This document shows positions 9,499-20,173 of a stretch of 22,368 bases of DNA, piece after piece. Under the pieces are notes generated by a model. That model did no database searches and was not told the DNA's origin. It worked only from the letters and a program-made list of their open reading frames with translations. A program made the translations under genes and the position numbers. The stretch is from Priapulus caudatus (lineage: Eukaryota; Priapulida; Priapulimorpha; Priapulimorphida; Priapulidae): NCBI RefSeq assembly GCF_000485595.1, contig NW_014579842.1, forward strand, positions 13,942-36,309, given 5' to 3'. Position 1 is the stretch's first letter. Each line of letters starts with the position of its first letter.

Positions 9499-9690
9499 GT
9501 ATTATATGTATTATATAATAAAAGTATATAGTATATATAATATATATATATATAAATATACATATAAATATATATATTATAGATTAAACTAAATAAATAT
9601 AAAACTGTAATTTCTCCCATTGTCTAGTTAACTGGCGATGACATCACTAAAGAACTGGTGACGTGTCGCAATTGACGTTGCTAGGCGACA
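9180..9690 (+). repeat. Direct repeat with CRE-like motif
   Basis: A block with ACTAAATAAATATAAAACT, CCATTGTCTAG and GATGACRTCACTAAAGAACT followed by GGTGACGTGTC occurs twice, at about 9180-9287 and 9590-9667. The first copy contains the perfect CRE palindrome TGACGTCA (9256-9263); the second has TGACATCA. CRE sites bind CREB/ATF factors, and the second copy lies about 135 bp upstream of the exon-like ORF. A regulatory role is inference. Confidence 0.6.
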
Positions 9691-9808
9691 CGGCCACCTC
9701 GTTTCAGAAGTTTTATTGTTGCTCTCTAGCGTGCACGCTTTTCAGCCAACGTTAAAACTTCTTGCCTTGCGGTATTTCGACCGTGCGATTTCAAGTGTCT
9801 CATTCGAT

Positions 9809-9954
9809 ATGGGTTTTATGTGGAATATTGTGACCTTATTCAGCTTCGGCTGTATTAAGCCGAAGAAGAAGCCGAGCTTTGTAACTACTATCATAGATGT
9901 AAAGGAAGCGAGTGCCTCGGATTCCTACAACTATAAGGGCTCGTCACCGTCCAC
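9809..9954 (+). CDS. Exon-like ORF, copy 1 of a paralogous exon family (unknown protein)
   Basis: It starts at ATG 9809 and runs 48 codons plus two bases to the donor GTATGTTA (9955). The translation begins MGFMWNIVTLFSFGCIKPKK, then a variable middle, and ends KGSSPST. Five minus-strand segments in this window are its paralogues. Against copy 4 it differs by a 6-base in-frame length change, several third-position changes, and a one-base indel just upstream of the ATG. That pattern argues for coding from this ATG, although a frame stays open back to 9716. A TTCAG before CTTCGGC could instead be an internal acceptor. The aromatic, Cys- and Lys-containing N-terminus could contact a membrane, which is speculation. 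I do not recognise the family. Confidence 0.45.
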
Positions 9955-10049
9955 GTATGTTATATAATTATATATACATATATGTATAGTTTGTTTAAAT
10001 AGTATTCATGCAATTTATGAAATGTATAAAAAACTAATAATTATAAACG

Positions 10050-12120
<2,071 letters not shown>

Positions 12121-12128
12121 GCCGTGTC

Positions 12129-12169
<41 letters not shown>

Positions 12170-12440
12170 CACACCCCACACACACCACACACAACACACA
12201 CACACACGGGCACGCACGGCACGCACACACACACACAAACACACACGTGCACGACACGCACGCACGCACGCACGCACCACAACGCACGCACGCAAAGCAC
12301 AGCACGCACGCACGCACGCGCGCGCGCGCGCACGACACACACACAACCACACACACACACACGTGCACACACACTCACACACACTAACGCACGCACGCAC
12401 GTACGCACGCACGCACGCACACACACACTCGCACAGGCTA
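12129..12440 (+). repeat. Long (CA)n/(CGCA)n microsatellite
   Basis: Runs of CA alternate with CGCA, CGCG and CACC variants over about 310 bases. It yields long open frames in several registers on both strands (Cys/Val or His/Thr repeats), which are artefacts of the repeat. On the minus strand it follows exon-like copy 2 directly. Confidence 0.95.
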
Positions 12441-12449
12441 AAAAAAACT

Positions 12450-12749
12450 TTACATATGCGCGTTGAAGACAAGTAGGGGTTGGGTTTCTTCAACGTTCTT
12501 CTGAACCAGACGCTTACTTTTAGGTTCACGCTTCGCGTCCGTGTCCGTGATGAATATATCGTAGTTGGTTTTCGTCCGCGGCAGCTGTACCTCGCTCCCT
12601 CTATCGTCACTAACACATGTGAATAGCGGCGCACTGCTGTGGGGATGCAGCCCACGGTTTTCCCCTGAATATGCAGTAGGTACAACGTGGCCCATCCCTC
12701 TCGCGCTAAAAACGGCCGAGACTGAAAAAATATATAGTTTTGCATACAT
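12450..12749 (-). pseudogene. Exon-like ORF, copy 2: diverged and extended
   Basis: A 99-codon frame begins at ATG 12749. Its first half aligns with copy 3: TTTTTCAGTCTCGGCCGTTT, then the VPTA block, then LHPH, then APLFT. Where the other copies have the donor AC|GTATGT, this one has ACATGTGTT, so the frame reads on for over 50 codons, containing RTKTNYDIFITDTDAKRE, to TAA at 12450. The stop overlaps a possible donor, AT|GTAAAG. It could be a degenerate copy, or a genuine longer exon with a different donor. The extended half has no counterpart in the other copies and no recognised motif. Confidence 0.35.
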
Positions 12750-12829
12750 TTCATAATTTTTTTATAGATATTTGTCATATTATAATTATTATTTATAAAC
12801 GTTTTCATAATTGTACGAATACTACTACT

Positions 12830-12895
12830 TAAATAAATATATAAATAAATAAATAAATAAATAAATATATCTATTTATTTATTTATTTATTTTTA
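12830..12895. repeat. (AAAT)n/(ATTT)n palindromic tract beside exon copy 3
   Basis: AAAT repeats are followed, after a TATAT centre, by their complement ATTT, making a potential hairpin. It begins 16 bases past the donor of copy 3 on the sense (minus) strand. Copies 4 and 5 carry equivalent tracts at nearly the same distance. Confidence 0.85.
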
Positions 12896-12911
12896 TAATT
12901 ACATGACATAC

Positions 12912-13051
12912 GTGGATAGCGACGCGCCCTTGTGGGGATGCGGGACACTGACTTCCCCTAGATCATCCGCAGTAGGTGCAAAGGTGACCTTCTTCTTCGC
13001 TCTAAAACGGTCGAGGCTGGAAAAGTTCACAATATTCCACATAAAACACAT
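12912..13051 (-). CDS. Exon-like ORF, copy 3
   Basis: From ATG 13051 it runs 46 codons plus two bases to donor GTATGTCA. The start is MCFMWNIVNFSSLDRFRAKK and the end is VPHPHKGASLST. The first part is more diverged than copies 4 and 5 (FSFGCIKPK is replaced), but the second half (FAPTADDLGEVSVPHPHKGA) matches copies 4 and 5 at all but one position. The length equals theirs exactly (140 bp) and the frame is intact. Function unknown; it is probably a duplicated exon. Confidence 0.4.
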
Positions 13052-13170
13052 GTCGAATGATTCGCTTGAATCTCACGATCGAAATGTATACTATAATTAA
13101 TAGTTATAGGTAAATTCCATAATTGCATGAAGACTCCTTGTTTTCTTATATTTCTATATTATACAAATTA

Positions 13171-13200
13171 TATACACACGCACGCACACACGCACGCACT

Positions 13201-13259
<59 letters not shown>

Positions 13260-13275
13260 CACACACACGCATATA
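13171..13275 (+). repeat. (CGCA)n/(CA)n microsatellite
   Basis: About twenty CGCA units with short CA flanks. It lies 5' of exon copy 3 in the sense direction and next to the left end of the palindromic element that starts at 13283. Confidence 0.95.
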
Positions 13276-13290
13276 CATATATGGTGTCAG

Positions 13291-14252
13291 GACAAATACC
13301 ACCGGACAATCACGCCCCCGACAATTAGCCCATGCATTTAACCCCATGGCCATTCACGCCCCCAGGACAATTGCACCCCCCGGAAATTACGCCCCCGGAC
13401 AATTTACCCCCGGACATTTACCCCCCCGACATTTACGCACCCGGGACAATTACCCCGGACATTTAACCCCCGGACATCTTACCCCCGGACAATCCGACCC
13501 CCCGGACATTTACCTAACGGCCGAGTCGATTTACCGCCCGGACATCTTACCCCCCGGACAATTACCCCCCGACATTTACTCGCCGGACAATTTCCCCACG
13601 ACACAACACCCCCTTGACAATTACCCCACCCGTACAGCTATTAACCCCCGGACAATCACCCCCGACAATTACCCCCCCGAGACATTTACCACGGACAAAT
13701 ACCCGACAAATACCCCCCGGACATTGGTAGAAACCCCCGCGACATGTTGTTCACCCCGACGAATCACCCCCCGTACCATTTACCCCCGAACAATACCGCC
13801 CCGGACAATTACCCCCGGAACAATTAGCCGCCCCGGACGATTTACCCACGCGGACACAGTGTACGCACGCGCCCGGACAGACTCACCCCCGGACATTTAC
13901 CCTCGGACATATTACCCCCCGGAACTTTACCCGCTGCCGGAGCAATTACCACCCCGGACATTTACCTCGACACGGACTTTACCACCCCACACAATCACCC
14001 CCTTTGACAAAATTACCCCCCGTGACATTTACCCCGCCGGACAATCACACCGATCCCGGACTAATTACCCCCCGGACATTTACCCACCGGACAATTACCG
14101 CCCGGACAATTTACGCGGAGATCCCGGACATTTTACCCCCTGACAATTTGTCCCCCGGACAATCACCCCGGACATTTACCCCCCGAACAATTCGCGCCCC
14201 GACATTTACCCCGGACAATTACCCCTCCGCCGAGTCGCCGGACCGATTTACT
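13291..14252 (+). repeat. 15-bp minisatellite array, left arm (C-rich on +)
   Basis: Degenerate tandem units of about 15 bp, consensus CCCCGGACAATTACC or CCCCGGACATTTACC, with C-runs of 3-7. All three + frames lack stops (reading PPDNY, PRTIT or PGQLP), which explains the long proline-rich frame at 13127-14143; I do not call it a gene. The minus strand has repeated G-runs about every 15 bases. Confidence 0.92.
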
Positions 14253-14269
14253 CACTTGGTGTTTTATTA

Positions 14270-15150
14270 ATTCAATTGTTGAACGTGATACAGGCCAGGA
14301 GGTCGACGGGATGAAGGAAGAAGGCTGGTGCGAGGAAGGAGGGGAGAAGTGAAAGATAAGGTGGGTGGTGGAGAGCAAGAGGAGGAGAGGAGAGGTGGAG
14401 GATGAGGCGCAGAGGAGTGAGGAGGAGAAGGAGACCATGTGGGGAGGACGTGGTGCGAGGAGGAGGAAGGCGGGAAGAACGTGCAGAAGGAGGACGAGGG
14501 GTGAAAAGGGGAGGCAGGACGAGGAAAGAGGAAGACCAGGGAGAGCGGAGGAGGAGGAGGGGAGGAAGAGTGAAGGAGGAGGAGGGGAGAAACCTGTGAG
14601 AAGGTGGCGGAGGAGGAAGGAGGCGGGAGAAGGGTGGACCGGAGGAAAGCGGGCGAAGAGAAGGGTAGCGGAGGGGCCCGGTTGGTGGAGGAGGCGGAGG
14701 ATCCCATAGCGGGAGAAGGTGGGGAGGAGAAGAAGAGGAGCGAGGGTGGAGAAAGGAAGAAGGGGAGGAACTGGGGAGAAGGTGGTGGGAAGATTGAGGT
14801 AGGGGGGAGAAAAATAGAAAGTGCGGCGATGAGGGACCAAACGGAGGACGCGTGAGGAGGAGGAGGAGCGAGGGCCGGCTGCCCGCCCGCAGGAGGAAGG
14901 CTGGAGCCCCGCGGAGCGACGAGAGACACCAGGAGGGGGAAGGAGGGAGGAGCGAAACACTGGGGAAAGGTGGGTGCGACGGGAGGAAGGAGATAAGTGG
15001 AGGAGCCGAGGAAACGAGAGGGAGAAGGTAGTCGAGAGCGCCAGGTGGTGAGGAGGGGAGAAGGGTGGTGCGGAGGATGGAGGAGAAGGGAGGAGAAGGT
15101 AGAGGAGGAGGAGGTTGGGAGATGCGATGAGGTAGAGGTGTAGAAGCGCC
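14270..15150 (+). repeat. Polypurine tract (GGA/GGAGAA-rich)
   Basis: About 880 bases are dominated by G and A on the + strand, with irregular GGAGGA and GGGGAGAAGG units. It faces the pyrimidine tract beginning at about 15155. The long Ser/Pro frames on the minus strand, including a 475-codon one at 14163-15590, follow from this composition. Confidence 0.9.
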
Positions 15151-15154
15151 CTCC

Positions 15155-16400
15155 TCATACCCTGCCTTGCTCCCCCACCTCGCTCTCGCTTCTCCTCTCC
15201 CTCTCTTTTTGTCGTTTCTTCGTATTGAGCGCACGGCCCCGCCCCGGTCGCGCTGTTTCTCCTCGGCTCCCTCCTCCAGCTCATCTCCTTCCTCCTCCTC
15301 CACCCACCCGCTCTCGGCGCCTTCCTCCTTCGCTTTCTCCGCCACCTTCTCCCGCCGACGCGCCCCGCCACTCTCGCTTCTCCATCTCCTCTCCCGGTCG
15401 CTCCTTCCGCCGGACAGCCCACGCCTGACTGTGTGAACCCGCCCGCGATCGACACAGACAGCTCCATCTTACCTCCTCTCCGAGCTCCACCCCGTTCCAC
15501 CCCTCTCTCCTCCTGCCTCCTCCTCTCTGCTCCACACGCAACTTCCTCCCTCCTCCAGCCACCTGGCCCTCCGGCTACAGATCCTCCCATACGTCTACCT
15601 CCTCCACTTCCTTTATCCTCCTCCTCCCTCCTCCATGCACCTGCGCATGAGAGCCATTCTCTGTCTCTTTTTCTTCTCGCTTCGATCCTCTAACTCCTCG
15701 TCTCGCCTCCTCCTCCTCCTCCCCTCCTCCACCTTCCTCCCCTCCTCGCTCCTTCTAGCCTTCTCCCACCTCCTCCTCCTGCTACCTTCTCCTCTCCTCC
15801 CTTCACCACCTTTTCCCCACGTTCTCTCCCTCCTCCTCCTCGCACCTCCTTCCTATGCTCGGTCCTCCTCCGCCTCCTCCTCCCACCCTTCTCCCCCTCC
15901 TCCTCCTCCACCTCCTCTCTCCTTCTCCTCCTCCGCCTCCTCCTCCATCCCTTCTCCCTTCCTCTCCTCCTCCTCCACCTTCTCCCTCTCCTGCAATCCC
16001 CCACCACGTCTCCCGACGCTTCACGGTGCCGCCGTGAGAACGCGGCGTGCGGCTAAGCTGTCCCCGCGCCACACGCCCACGCACGGCCGGCGCGGCCCCC
16101 ACTGCCCGGACTCGGCCTGCGGGCAGAGTGCAGCCCCGACTCCGGGGCCCGGCCCCACACGCCCGACCGGAGGCGCTCCGAGGCGAGCCGCCGGCTCAGA
16201 CGCCGAGTGGGAGAGCCCGCAGGAACTCCGCAGGAGGGGCACCGCTTCCCCCCCCTCCTCCTCCTCCACACCTCCTTCTATCTCCTGCCTCCCACCTCCT
16301 CTCCTCCTCTCCTCCTCCTCCATCACCTGCCCCACCATCATCCAGCCTCCTGCCACCACCTCTTTGCTCCTCCTCGGGACCTCCTGCCTGTATCTCATTG
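15155..16400 (+). repeat. Polypyrimidine tract (TCC-rich) with an internal GC-rich island
   Basis: TCC, CTCCACC and CCTTCTCCC units dominate 15155-16015 and 16245-16390. The phrase TTCACCACCTTTTCCCCACG is shared with the tract at 17751-18175, showing common origin. Between 16015 and 16245 lies a CpG-dense, non-repetitive segment. Open frames here are treated as compositional. Confidence 0.88.
16015..16245 (+). other. CpG-rich island inside the pyrimidine tract
   Basis: Around 230 bases are very rich in G+C and CpG, unlike the surrounding AT-rich or TCC-repeat DNA. All frames that cross it give Arg/Pro/Ala-rich translations with no recognised motif. It could be the unique core of the element, a CpG-island promoter or foreign sequence; nothing in it decides. 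Confidence 0.45.
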
Positions 16401-16432
16401 TTCGGGTTAAACAATGAATCATAAAGACCAAG

Positions 16433-17050
16433 TGAGTAAATGTGCCGGGGTAATGCTCCGGGGGGTAAATGTCCGGGGGTAATTGTCCGCGGAGGTAAAT
16501 GTCCGGGGGGTAAATGTCCGGGGGTAAATGTCCGGGGTAATGTCCGGGGTAATTGTCCAGGGGTAAATGTCGGGGGGTAATTGTCCGGGGGGGGGGAGGT
16601 AAATGTCCGGGGTAATTGTCCGGGGGGTAATTGTCCGGGGGGAAAAAAAAAAAAAATAAAAAAAAAATAAATTTCGGGGGTAAAATGTCAGGGGGTTCAT
16701 TGTCCGGGGGTAAAATGTCGGAGTGATTGTCCGGGGGGCGATTGTCCGGGGTAAAGTGGTCCGGGGGTATATGTCCGGGGGGTATAACTGTCCGGGGGTA
16801 ATTGTCCGGGGGGGTAAATGTCCGGGGGGTAACTTGTCCGGAGGGTAAATTCCGGGGGGTTAAATTGTCCGGGGGGTAAATGTCCGGGGTAATTGTCGCG
16901 GGGTAAGATGTCCGGGGGATAATTGTCTGGGGGTAATTGTCCGGGGAAAATGTCGCGGGTTAATTGTCGCGGGGGGGGTTAATGGCATGGGTAATTGTCC
17001 GGCGGGGTAATTGTCGCGGGTAATTGTCCGGGGGTGATTGCCGCGGTATT
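16433..17050 (-). repeat. 15-bp minisatellite array, right arm (G-rich on +)
   Basis: Tandem GTAATTGTCCGGGGG or GTAAATGTCCGGGGG units, the complement of the array at 13291-14252. An A-rich insertion interrupts it at about 16642-16670. The G-runs of 4-9 bases are closely spaced. Confidence 0.92.
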
Positions 17051-17203
17051 TGTCCTATAGACACAATATAAATATATATATATATATATAGTATAATATG
17101 CTTATAATTATAATCAGTTTTTACATTTCATAATTTAACATATTTCTAATTCTTTATAATTATTATTATAAGTGTTTCATAATTGCATAAATTCTACTGC
17201 TTA

Positions 17204-17255
17204 AAAAAATAAATAAATAAATAAATAAATACATAATGTATTTATTTATTTTTAT
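17204..17255. repeat. (AAAT)n/(ATTT)n palindrome beside exon copy 4
   Basis: AAATAAAT units, a TACATAATGTA centre, then ATTTATTT. It begins about 15 bases after the donor of copy 4 on the sense strand. Confidence 0.85.
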
Positions 17256-17270
17256 GATTTGATGACATAC

Positions 17271-17410
17271 GTGGATGGTGACGCGCCCTTGTGGGGATGC
17301 GGGACACTGACTTCCCCTAGATTATCCGCAGTAGGTGCAAAGGTGGGTTTCTCCTTCGGCTTAATACAGCCGAAGCTGAAGTAGGTCACAATATTCCACA
17401 TAATACCCAT
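17271..17410 (-). CDS. Exon-like ORF, copy 4
   Basis: From ATG 17410 it runs 46 codons plus two bases to donor GTATGTCA. It begins MGIMWNIVTYFSFGCIKPKE and ends VPHPHKGASPST. It keeps the FSFGCIKPK block of copy 1 and the FAPTAD..GEVSVPHPHKGA block of copy 3, so it links the two subtypes. The CTTCGGCT...AGCCGAAG phrase can form an 8-bp stem in RNA. The frame is intact. Function unknown. Confidence 0.45.
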
Positions 17411-17516
17411 ATAGAATGAGACGCTTGAATCGCATGATCGAAATGTATACTATAATTATTAGTTATAAGTAAGTCTCATAGTTGCATGAAGTTTTCTTTT
17501 TATATTATAAAATTAT

Positions 17517-17640
17517 ATACACACACGCGCGCGAGCACGGGCGCACGAACGCACGCACGCACGAACGCCACAACACACCACACACACACACACAACACAC
17601 ACACATACACAAGCACACACGCAACACACACACACACACA

Positions 17641-17671
<31 letters not shown>

Positions 17672-17749
17672 CCACACCACACACAGCACACACACCACAC
17701 ATACACACACGACACACACGTACACACACACACACACACACACAACCAC
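17517..17749 (+). repeat. (CA)n microsatellite 5' of exon copy 4
   Basis: CGCA-type units pass into CA runs broken by AACAC and CCACA variants. It stops at the single N at 17750, after which TCC repeats start abruptly, so this junction is not reliable. Confidence 0.93.
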
Positions 17750-17750
17750 N
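17750..17750. other. Ambiguous base at a suspicious junction
   Basis: The only N in the window sits exactly between a CA microsatellite and a TCC tract. At the equivalent place after the CA tract near 13275, the left half of the palindromic element follows instead. Confidence 0.9.
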
Positions 17751-18859
17751 TCCTCCTCCTCCTCCTCCTCCTCCACCTTCTCCCCTTCCTCCTCCTCTAC
17801 CTTCTCCCCCTCCTCCTCCTCTACCTTCTCCCTCTCCTCCTTCACCACCTTTTCCCCACGTTCTCTCCCTCCTCCTCCTCCACCTCCTCTCCTCCTCTCC
17901 TTCCGCCTCCTCCTCCACCTTCTCCCCCTCCTCCTCCTCCACCTCCTCTCCTCCTCTCCTCCTCCGCCTCCTCCTCCACCTTCTCCCCTTCCTCCTCCTC
18001 CTCCTCCACCTTCTCCCCCTCCTCATCCCCCACCACGTTCTCCCCACGTTCACCCCCTCCTCCTCCTCCACCTTCTCTTATCCTCCTCCTCCACCTCCTC
18101 TCCTCCTCTCCTCTCCTCCAATCACCTTCTCCACTCCTCCTCCACCACCTTTCTCTCTCCTCCTCGACCTCCTGCCTGTATCACTGTTTCAACATTGAAT
18201 AAATTAATTAAAGACCAAGTGAGTAAATGTCCGGGGGGTATTGTCCGGGTAAATTGTCGGGGGGGTAATTGTCCGGGGGTAAATGTCCGGGGGTAAATGT
18301 CCGGCGGGTAATGTCCGGGGGTTAAATGTCCGGGGGGTAATTGCTCAGGGGGTGTAAATGTTCGGGGGGGTCATTGTCCGGGGGGGGTAAAATGTCCGGG
18401 AGGTAATTGTCCGGGGGGTGATATGGTCCGGGGGGTAATTGGTCCGGGGGTAAAATGTTTCAGGGGGGAAATTGTCCGGGGGGTACAAATTCCGGAAGGT
18501 GATTTCCGGCGGAGCGATTGTCCGGGGGTAAATGTCCGGGGGGTAATGTCGGGGCGGTAAATGTCCGGGGGGTAATTGTCGGGGGGTAAATGTCCGGGGA
18601 GGTAATTGTCCGGGTGGTAAATGTCCGCGGAGGTAAATGTCCGGGGGGTAAATGCTCCGGGGTAATTGTCCGGGGGTAAATGTCGGGGGGATAATTGTCT
18701 GGGGGTAATTGTCCGTGGCGGAATGTCCGGGAGTAGGGTAATTGTCCGGGGGGGGTAAATGGCATGGGGGGTAAATGGCATGGGGTTAATTGTCCGGGGG
18801 GTAATTGTCCGGGGTATTGTCCGGGGGGTGATTGTCCGGGGGGTATTTGTCCTATAGAA

Positions 18860-18861
<2 letters not shown>
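17751..18861. mobile_element. Right half of a second foldback-type element
   Basis: In order it holds a TCC tract (17751-18175), the junction CACTGTTTCAACATTGAATAA with CCAAGTGAGT, the G-rich 15-bp array (18224-18855) and the end GGTATTTGTCCTATAGAACC (18842-18861). This matches the right half of the element at 13283-17064. The left half is absent, its expected position being the N at 17750. Confidence 0.6.
18224..18855 (-). repeat. 15-bp minisatellite array, second element
   Basis: Tandem GTAATTGTCCGGGGG or GTAAATGTCCGGGGG units with G-runs of 3-7 bases. The minus-strand translations (136 and 101 codons, Pro/Thr/Arg-rich) are repeat artefacts. Confidence 0.92.
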
Positions 18862-18895
<34 letters not shown>

Positions 18896-18999
18896 CGCTT
18901 ATAATTATAATCGTTTTTTACATTTCATAATTTAACATATTTCTTATATTATAATTATTAGTTATAAGTGTTTCATAATTGCATAAATTCTACTGCTTA

Positions 19000-19053
19000 A
19001 AAAAATAAATAAATAAATAAATAAAATACATAATGTATTTATTTATTTTTATT
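19000..19053. repeat. (AAAT)n/(ATTT)n palindrome beside exon copy 5
   Basis: Nearly identical to the tract at 17204-17255 and at the same distance (about 16 bases) past the donor of copy 5. Confidence 0.85.
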
Positions 19054-19069
19054 TGATTTGATGACATAC

Positions 19070-19209
19070 GTGGATGGTGACGCGCCCTTGTGGGGATGCG
19101 GGACACTGACTTCCCCTAGATTATCCGCAGTAGGTGCAAAGGTGGGTTTCTCCTTCGGCTTAATACAGCCGAAGCTGAAGTAGGTCACAATATTCCACAT
19201 AATACCCAT
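19070..19209 (-). CDS. Exon-like ORF, copy 5
   Basis: From ATG 19209 to donor GTATGTCA it appears identical to copy 4 over the 140 exon bases. Just outside the ATG, toward higher coordinates, the two copies differ by several one-base insertions (for example CGCATTGATCG against CGCATGATCG). Either this is a very recent duplication, or the sequence quality changes near 19210. Confidence 0.42.
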
Positions 19210-19334
19210 ATAGAATGAGACGCATTGAATCGCATTGATCGAAATGTATACTATAATTATTAGTTATAATAATGTCTCCATAGTTGCATGAAGTTTGTCT
19301 TTTTATATTATTAAAATTATCAGTACAACGACGC

Positions 19335-19416
19335 GCGCGAGCCAGGGCGCCACGAACGCACGCACGCACGAACGCACGCACGAAACGCACGCACGCACGA
19401 ACGACGCACGCACGAA

Positions 19417-19460
<44 letters not shown>

Positions 19461-19560
19461 CACACACACACACACACACATACACACACAACACACACAC
19501 ACGCACACACACACAGCCACACACACACATATATATTATATATATATATATATATATATT
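19335..19560 (+). repeat. (CGCA)n(CA)n(TA)n microsatellite
   Basis: CGCA/CGAA units, CA runs, then TA. It is the mirrored counterpart of the tract at 10050-10175, lengthened by CGCA units that the left arm lacks. Confidence 0.93.
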
Positions 19561-19666
19561 ATTTATATTACGTTATAATATTAGTTTTTTATACATTTTC
19601 ATATTGCATGAATTACTAGTGTTAAACAAACTATACATATATGCATATATAATTATATAACATTAC

Positions 19667-19820
19667 CTGTGGAACGGTGACGACCCTTATAGTTGTAGGA
19701 ATTCCGAAGGCACTCGCCTTCCTTTACATCTAGGATAGTTGTTACAAAAGCTCGGCTTCTCTTCGGCTTTTAATACAGCCGAAGCTGAATAAGGTCACGA
19801 ATATTTCCACCTAAACCCAT
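19667..19820 (-). pseudogene. Exon-like ORF, copy 6: frame-broken partner of copy 1
   Basis: This is the inverted counterpart of 9809-9954 in the right arm, starting at ATG 19820. It retains FSFGCI-encoding CAGCTTCGGCTGTATTA and the downstream CTACAACTATAAGGG, but carries many one-base indels (for example extra bases in ATTAAAAGCC and GCTTTTGTAAC), so no frame spans it. The end reads CCACAGGTAATG rather than CCACGTATGTT, which still offers a GT. It is either a decayed copy or an intact exon seen through uncorrected sequencing errors. Confidence 0.6.
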
Positions 19821-20140
19821 ATCGAATGAGACACTTGAAATCGCACGGTCGAAATACGCGCAAGGCACAGAAGTTTTAAACGTTGGCTGAAAAAGCGTGC
19901 ACGCTGAGAGCAACAATAAAACTTCTGAACGAGGGTGGCCGTTCGCCTAGCAACGTCCAATTGCGACACGATCACCAGTTCTTTTAGTTGATGTCATTTC
20001 GCCAGTTAACTAGACAATGGAGAAATTCAGTTTTTATATTTATTTAGTTTAATCTATATATATATATTTATATGTATATTATTATATATATAATACCATA
20101 CTATATACTTTTATTAATATAATTACATATAATACATAAA

Positions 20141-20173
<33 letters not shown>

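Larger units (their letters stand above)
13283..17064. mobile_element. 3.8-kb palindromic, foldback-type element
   Basis: The ends are inverted copies: GGTGTCAGGACAAATACC at 13283-13300 and GGTATTTGTCCTATAGACAC at 17045-17064. Moving inward from both ends come a 15-bp repeat array (inverted between arms), a shared junction (ACTCACTTGG at 14260 against CCAAGTGAGT at 16428; GATACAGGCCAGGAGGTCG against its imperfect complement at about 16375), and a purine tract facing a pyrimidine tract, with the centre near 15150. Long inverted repeats built of short tandem repeats are the hallmark of foldback (FB/Galileo-like) transposons. No transposase is seen. No clear target duplication can be read in the AT- and CA-rich flanks. 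A right half of a second copy occupies 17751-18861. Confidence 0.6.

Noticed and set aside
13127-14143. 338-codon Pro/Thr/Arg/Tyr-rich ORF resembling an adhesive protein
   Set aside because: It begins in a CGCA microsatellite and continues in a minisatellite that is stop-free in every + frame; the register slips with each unit, so no constant peptide repeat is kept.
14163-15590. 475-codon minus-strand ORF, and 357- and 220-codon overlapping frames
   Set aside because: Several frames are open at once in a purine/pyrimidine tract. The translations are compositional Ser/Pro/Leu runs without domains or conserved spacing.
15635-16417. 260-codon + ORF across the TCC tract and GC island
   Set aside because: Low-complexity Ser/Pro translation; overlapping frames on both strands are also open through the GC island.
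17482-18202. Two 238-codon + ORFs with His/Thr then Pro/Ser/Leu
   Set aside because: They cross the N at 17750 and consist only of CA and TCC repeats.
13291-18855. CRISPR-like regular repeats
   Set aside because: The repeats are contiguous 15-bp units without unique spacers, in a genome with spliced genes.
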